A stretch of 64,000 nt of DNA from the NCBI RefSeq assembly GCF_900091625.1, contig NZ_FMIC01000002.1:5642001-5706000 (forward strand), given 5' to 3'. Both the position numbers and the translations under genes were made by a program. The DNA comes from Micromonospora peucetia. GTDB lineage: Bacteria > Actinomycetota > Actinomycetes > Mycobacteriales > Micromonosporaceae. This document shows positions 60,373 through 64,000 of the stretch, in pieces. Below the pieces are notes generated by a model that saw nothing but the letters and a program-made list of their open reading frames with translations, was not told where the DNA came from and made no database searches. Positions within the stretch are counted from its first letter, which is position 1; the number at the start of each line of letters is the position of its first letter.

Positions 60373-61265
60373 CAGTGGTGGCCCGCCGCGAGCAGTCGTT
60401 CGGTGGTCTCCCGGATCTCGGCGGCGACTGCCGGCGGCAGCGGCTGGCGCGGCTGACGGGTGGGTCCACCGGGCCGGCCGGCCACGTCCATGGAGAGCTT
60501 GATCGCCTGGACGAACTCCGGCCGGGAGTCCCAGCGCAGCAGCGGGTGCAGTGTCCGGTACAGCGGCAGGGCGGTCGCCAGGTCCCCGGCGACGGCGGCC
60601 TGGTAGAGGCGGGCGCAACTGGCCGGGATGGCGTTCTGGTAGCCGCCGATCCAGCCGACCGCGCCGGCCATCAGCAGTTCGAGAGCCACGTCGTCGGCGC
60701 CGGCCAGCAGGTCGAGGCCGGGAGCGACCTCGGCGATGGCGTACGCGCGGCGGACGTCGCCGCTGAACTCCTTGACCGCGACCACGAGGCCCTCGTCGAA
60801 GAGTTGGCGCAACAGGGTCGGGGTGAGGTCGACCCGGGTGTCGAGCGGGTTGTTGTAGGCCACGACGGGCAGGCCGGCCTTGGCCACCTCGCGGTAGTGG
60901 GCCAGCACGGCCGCGTCGTCGGCGCGATAGGCGGTGGGCGGCAGCAGCATCACGGCATGACAGCCCGCCTCGGCAGCCTGGTCGGCCCAGCGCCGCGCCT
61001 CGTCCGCGCCGTACGCCGCCACGCCGGGAATCACCGAGAAGCCGGCCGGGGCGGCCTCCACCGTGGTCCGTACGACGGCCGCACGTTCCTTGGCGCTGAG
61101 GACCTGGTATTCCCCGAGCGAGCCGTTCGGGACGACACCACGGCAGCCGTTCTCGGCGAGCCACCGGACGTGCTCCGCATAGGCGTCAAGGTCGACGCTC
61201 AGGTCGGGGGAGCCAAACGGCAGGGCGGTCGCCGTCAGGACGCCCCGCCATGGAATCTGTTCCAC
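60372..61265 (-). CDS. DHDPS-family protein, probably pyrroline-4-hydroxy-2-carboxylate deaminase
   Basis: A 297-aa class I aldolase-fold enzyme. Schiff-base Lys165 in VVAVKEFSGD, conserved Tyr137 in VVAYNNP, and NGSLGEYQVLSAKER near the substrate carboxylate site. In operons with 4-hydroxyproline epimerase and 2-oxoglutarate semialdehyde dehydrogenase, this family member is the deaminase. It is the first gene of the operon. The GTG at 61265 has GGAGG 4 nt upstream. Confidence 0.9.
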   Translation of the reverse strand: MEQIPWRGVLTATALPFGSPDLSVDLDAYAEHVRWLAENGCRGVVPNGSLGEYQVLSAKERAAVVRTTVEAAPAGFSVIPGVAAYGADEARRWADQAAEAGCHAVMLLPPTAYRADDAAVLAHYREVAKAGLPVVAYNNPLDTRVDLTPTLLRQLFDEGLVVAVKEFSGDVRRAYAIAEVAPGLDLLAGADDVALELLMAGAVGWIGGYQNAIPASCARLYQAAVAGDLATALPLYRTLHPLLRWDSRPEFVQAIKLSMDVAGRPGGPTRQPRQPLPPAVAAEIRETTERLLAAGHH

Positions 61266-61275
61266 GCCACCTCCA

Positions 61276-61287
61276 GTAACATGTTAC
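61276..61287 (-). promoter_or_regulatory. Probable GntR operator of the hydroxyproline operon
   Basis: Perfect 12-bp palindrome GTAACATGTTAC, 11 bp before the first start codon and partly next to the ribosome site. An AT-rich island in GC-rich DNA. The spacing resembles FadR/FCD-type GntR operators. Confidence 0.7.
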
Positions 61288-61401
61288 ATGGCACCGTAGC
61301 ACGGTTGTCGGGGCGTCACTAGGCGTGGATCACTCACTTTCCGGGCCGGCCGCCGTCGTCTCGCGCCCACCCGTCGGGCGCCGCCCGTCGCGACCGCCCG
61401 G

Positions 61402-61449
61402 TCAGCGCTCGGGTCGGTCAGCGCTCGGGTCGGTCAGCGCTCGGGTCGG
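61402..61449. repeat. Three tandem 16-bp repeats over the gntR stop codon
   Basis: Unit TCAGCGCTCGGGTCGG repeated three times exactly at 61402, 61418 and 61434. The third copy supplies the gntR stop codon and its last codons. Confidence 0.9.
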
Positions 61450-62147
61450 TCGGCCCAGATCCCGCGTACGTGCCGCAGATGGCCACGCATCAGCTCGACG
61501 ACCGCCGCCCGGTCCCCCGCCGCGAACAGATCCATGAGCTGGACGTGCTCGTCCGCCGAGTCGACCAGCCGGCCGTCCCTGACCAGCGCGTCGAGTCCGT
61601 ACAGCCGGGTGCGGTTGCGCAGGTCGGCCACCGTCTCCACCAGCCGCAGGTTGCCGCCCGCGCGCAGCAGGGTCAGGTGGAACTCGCTGTCCGCCTCGAT
61701 GTACGCCACGACGTCCCCCCGGCTCGCCGCTTTGACGATGGCCTCCGCCAGCACCCGGAGCTCGCGCAGCTGCTCGGCCGAGAGCCGACCCACCTGGTCG
61801 GCCACCACGGGGATCTCCAGCAGTTCCCGGATCTCCGTGATCTCGTCGAGTTCCCGCTCGGAGAGGGACCTGATCCGGAAGCCCTTGTTCTTGACGATCG
61901 TGATCAGGCCCTCCTTGGCCAGATCGAGAATCGCCTCCCGAACGGGTGTCGGGGAAACCCCGAACTGGGTCGCCAGGGTCGGTGCCGAGTAGATGGTGCC
62001 GGGCCTGATCTGGCCCGCCACGATCGCGGCGCGCAGCGCGTGCGCCACCTCCTCGCGGAGGCTCTGCCGACCCTGGATGGCCGTCAGCGCCAGTCCTGAC
62101 CCGGCGGCACCGGGACCGCCCGCCTGCCAGTCGGCCGTCACAACCAC
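61434..62147 (-). CDS. GntR-family regulator (FCD/FadR type)
   Basis: A 237-aa regulator. The wHTH is at about 28-95: LREEVAHALRAAIVAGQIRPG, LATQFGVSPTPVREAILDLAKEGL. The helical FCD domain follows, with metal-binding type residues (EIRELLEIPVVADQ, DSEFHLTLLRAGGN, EHVQLMDLF). Located directly upstream of, and on the same strand as, the hydroxyproline operon, with a palindromic site between them. The effector may be a hydroxyproline-pathway intermediate. GTG start at 62147, or at 62141. Confidence 0.9.
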   Translation of the reverse strand: MVVTADWQAGGPGAAGSGLALTAIQGRQSLREEVAHALRAAIVAGQIRPGTIYSAPTLATQFGVSPTPVREAILDLAKEGLITIVKNKGFRIRSLSERELDEITEIRELLEIPVVADQVGRLSAEQLRELRVLAEAIVKAASRGDVVAYIEADSEFHLTLLRAGGNLRLVETVADLRNRTRLYGLDALVRDGRLVDSADEHVQLMDLFAAGDRAAVVELMRGHLRHVRGIWADRPER

Positions 62148-62234
62148 TCCACCCTGCTCAGCTCACCGGGACGGTGAGGGTGGCACCCTCGCCCCGACGA
62201 ACACCGGTCGACACACGTACGCCGAGGGTGGAGC

Positions 62235-63560
62235 TTACCGGTCGACGCGGCACAGGATCTCCGCCGCCGCCCGCTCGCCGGCCTCGATCGCCCCGTCCAG
62301 GTAACCCGCCCACCGGGTGGCGGTCTCCGTGCCGGCCCAGTGCACCCGCCCGACCGGCTGGCGCAGTTCCGGCCCGTAGCCGCACCAGGAGCCGAGGGTC
62401 GGCGCTCCGCAGAAGCAACCCCGGGTCCACTCGTCGGCCGACCAGTCGTACTCGACGAACTCCTCGGGTCGTCCGGCCGCCGGCCCGACGACGGTGGCGA
62501 GGGCGTCGAGCAGGCTCGCCTGCCGGGCCTGCGGCGACATCCGTCGCAGCGCGTTCGCCTCCGGGCCGTAGCTGAACGCGGTCAGCACCCCGCGCGGGGA
62601 TTCCGGCGTGCTGTTGTCCACCGTCTCGGTGACCGGCCCGGCGAGGCAGAAGGCGACGCCGGAGCGGCCGTCCGCGCGCCAGAACGGCTCCGGGTAGACC
62701 GCGTGGACCTTGATCGCCGAGCCCATCGGCATCCGCTGGGTGAGCGCGTCACGCAGGGGCGGCAGGGGCGGGTCGTACCGGATCCGCCCGGCCAGGGTCG
62801 GCGGCAGCGCGACCACCACCGCGTCCGCCTCGACGCGTTCGCTGTCGGTGTGCACGACCACGCCGGCGTCATCCTGCCCGATCGCCCGTACCGGCGCGCC
62901 GAGCCGCACCGCGTCCGGGCCGAGCGCGGCGGCCAACGCCTCGGCCAGCACCGGCGGTCCGCCGACGATCCGGTCCTGCTGCGCGCCACCGACCATCGCG
63001 AGCAACGCCCGGCTGCCGCCACCGGAGCGCAGGTAGAACGCCGTCTGGAGCAGGGAGATCTCGTCCGGGCCGGCGGCCAGCAGCCCGCCCGCGAGCAGCC
63101 GCCCGAGATAGCGGGCGGTGGCCGGGTCCGGCGCGGCCGCACGCAGCCAGCCGGCCAGCGTCGTACGGTCCCACTCGGCGGCCTCGGGCCCCGTCCACGG
63201 CGCGGCGGGGTCCACCCGTTCGGCGTACGCGTCGAGCAGGGCGAGGACTCTTCCGGCGTCCTCCGGCACCCCGGCGTGCCGGCCGTCGGGGAACAGCACC
63301 GCAGAGGTGCCGTGCGCGGCGGACGGGAAGGTGGCGATCCGGTAGCGGGCGAGAAGCCCGTTGACCCGGTCCTGGGTCGGGCCCACCCACTGGGCGCCCA
63401 GGTCGAGCTGGGTGCCGTCGGCCAGCCACCGGGTGAGCACCCGCCCGCCCACCCGGTCGCGCGCCTCCAGCACCCGCGTCCGTACGCCGGCCCGGGCGAG
63501 CGCGAGCGCGGCGGCCAGCCCGGAGAATCCTGCGCCGACCACGACGACCTGGGTTCCCAT
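62235..63560 (-). CDS. Flavin monoamine oxidase family protein
   Basis: A 441-aa FAD amine oxidase. N-terminal VVVVGAGFSGLAAALALARAG and VLEARDRVGGRVLTRWLADG; the C-terminal FAD motif GRVHWAGTETATRWAGYLDGAIEAGERAA. Mid-domain QRMPMGSAIKVHAVYPEPFW matches MAO/putrescine-oxidase-type enzymes. It would oxidise an amine to an aldehyde with peroxide release. Its link to the neighbouring hydroxyproline genes is unknown. Confidence 0.9.
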   Translation of the reverse strand: MGTQVVVVGAGFSGLAAALALARAGVRTRVLEARDRVGGRVLTRWLADGTQLDLGAQWVGPTQDRVNGLLARYRIATFPSAAHGTSAVLFPDGRHAGVPEDAGRVLALLDAYAERVDPAAPWTGPEAAEWDRTTLAGWLRAAAPDPATARYLGRLLAGGLLAAGPDEISLLQTAFYLRSGGGSRALLAMVGGAQQDRIVGGPPVLAEALAAALGPDAVRLGAPVRAIGQDDAGVVVHTDSERVEADAVVVALPPTLAGRIRYDPPLPPLRDALTQRMPMGSAIKVHAVYPEPFWRADGRSGVAFCLAGPVTETVDNSTPESPRGVLTAFSYGPEANALRRMSPQARQASLLDALATVVGPAAGRPEEFVEYDWSADEWTRGCFCGAPTLGSWCGYGPELRQPVGRVHWAGTETATRWAGYLDGAIEAGERAAAEILCRVDR

Positions 63561-63650
63561 GCGGCGGCATACCCGTTTCCGCCGCCGCCATGGCCCGGCC
63601 GCCGGGTCGCCGGCCGGTGGCCGCGAGGGCGGGCAGCCTGACGGCGCGGT

Positions 63651-64000
63651 TCACGAAGATGCCGGCTGGCCGTCCAGGGCGCGGGAGAGCCTGCGGACTG
63701 CCTCGTCCATGAGGTCTGGCGGCGCGGCGGCGTAGGTGAGGCGCAGGTGCGGTGCCGGGGGTTCGGCGGCGTACCACGGCCGCCCGGGAAAGACCACGAC
63801 GCCTTCGTTGGCCGCGGCGGCGGCCAGTGCGACATCATCGGTGCCGTCGGGTAGCCGGGCCCAGAGATGCAGGCCGCCACGCGGAACCGCCTGCGGGACG
63901 AGTTGGGGCAGGTGCCGCCGCAGCGCGGCCAGCAATGCCTCGCGCCGCCCCCGCAGCGCGGTGCGCACGGCGCGGTGGTGACGCGCCCAGGCCGGCGAGG
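63651..64000 (-). CDS. PLP-dependent aminotransferase or MocR-type regulator, C-terminal fragment
   Basis: The frame runs off the window edge. The visible 116 residues match the C-terminal small domain of fold-type I aminotransferases of the MocR/2-aminoadipate group: VRTALRGRREALLAALRRHLP, GGLHLWARLPDG, GVVVFPGRPWYAAEPPAPHLRLTYA. Whether a GntR HTH lies upstream cannot be seen. The apparent internal start at 63968 is not likely to be the true one. Confidence 0.8.
   Translation of the reverse strand, partial: SPAWARHHRAVRTALRGRREALLAALRRHLPQLVPQAVPRGGLHLWARLPDGTDDVALAAAAANEGVVVFPGRPWYAAEPPAPHLRLTYAAAPPDLMDEAVRRLSRALDGQPASS

Overview
The window is high-GC, gene-dense actinobacterial DNA. Gene content (proteasome-neighbourhood genes trmI, an M50 protease and a RecB-like nuclease; many secreted hydrolases; GTG starts; repeated 4-nt GTGA/ATGA stop-start overlaps) fits a soil filamentous actinomycete, most likely Micromonosporaceae. 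That placement is an inference from gene style; I ran no search. I saw no tRNA, rRNA, CRISPR array, transposase or integrase.

Layout. 0-3.3 kb: housekeeping genes (TrmI, membrane M50 protease with CBS domains, RecB-family nuclease). 3.6-9.2 kb: two-component system followed by a MacB-type ABC exporter. 9.2-13.9 kb: HAD phosphatase, secreted LecA-like protein, Ca2+/H+ antiporter, pentapeptide-repeat protein, and a TetR gene with a clear operator heading a paired SMR multidrug transporter. 14.5-20.1 kb: carbohydrate cluster (DUF5994 protein, two GT4 glycosyltransferases, a toroid-type protein, a GH130 enzyme). 20.3-23.6 kb: zinc-ribbon SDR protein, secreted DUF1906/golvesin-domain protein and a small unknown gene.

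23.8-43.7 kb is the most striking region. A LacI-type repressor gene sits next to a seven-gene minus-strand operon: GH172 (DUF2961) enzyme, GH43-like propeller enzyme, ribose-type sugar ABC transporter, FGGY kinase and L-fucose/D-arabinose isomerase-like protein. Divergent from it are secreted murein-directed enzymes (lysozyme-fold, amidase_2, M23) and a Tat-type antigen-85-fold esterase. Both divergent promoters have the same architecture, TTGACA, 17 nt, -10, 5 nt, then the identical operator GCAATCGATTTCCC; a related site lies upstream of lacI. Four of the secreted enzymes carry the same six-blade FG-GAP propeller. Together these suggest a system that dismantles mycolata-type cell envelopes (mycolyl ester, D-arabinan, peptidoglycan) and feeds on the released D-arabinose via D-ribulose. 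This function is inferred.

43.8-62.1 kb looks like a collagen-utilisation island: a secreted M9 collagenase with PKD and PPC domains; a glycine-riboswitch operon gcvT-gcvH-glyA-proline dehydrogenase-sdaA; and a GntR-associated hydroxyproline operon (pyrroline-hydroxycarboxylate deaminase, 4-hydroxyproline 2-epimerase, semialdehyde dehydrogenase, M24 X-Pro peptidase, three-subunit D-hydroxyproline dehydrogenase). Gly, Pro and Hyp, the main residues of collagen, would all be consumed. 62.2-64.0 kb: a flavin amine oxidase and the C-terminal end of a PLP-dependent aminotransferase or MocR-type gene running off the edge.
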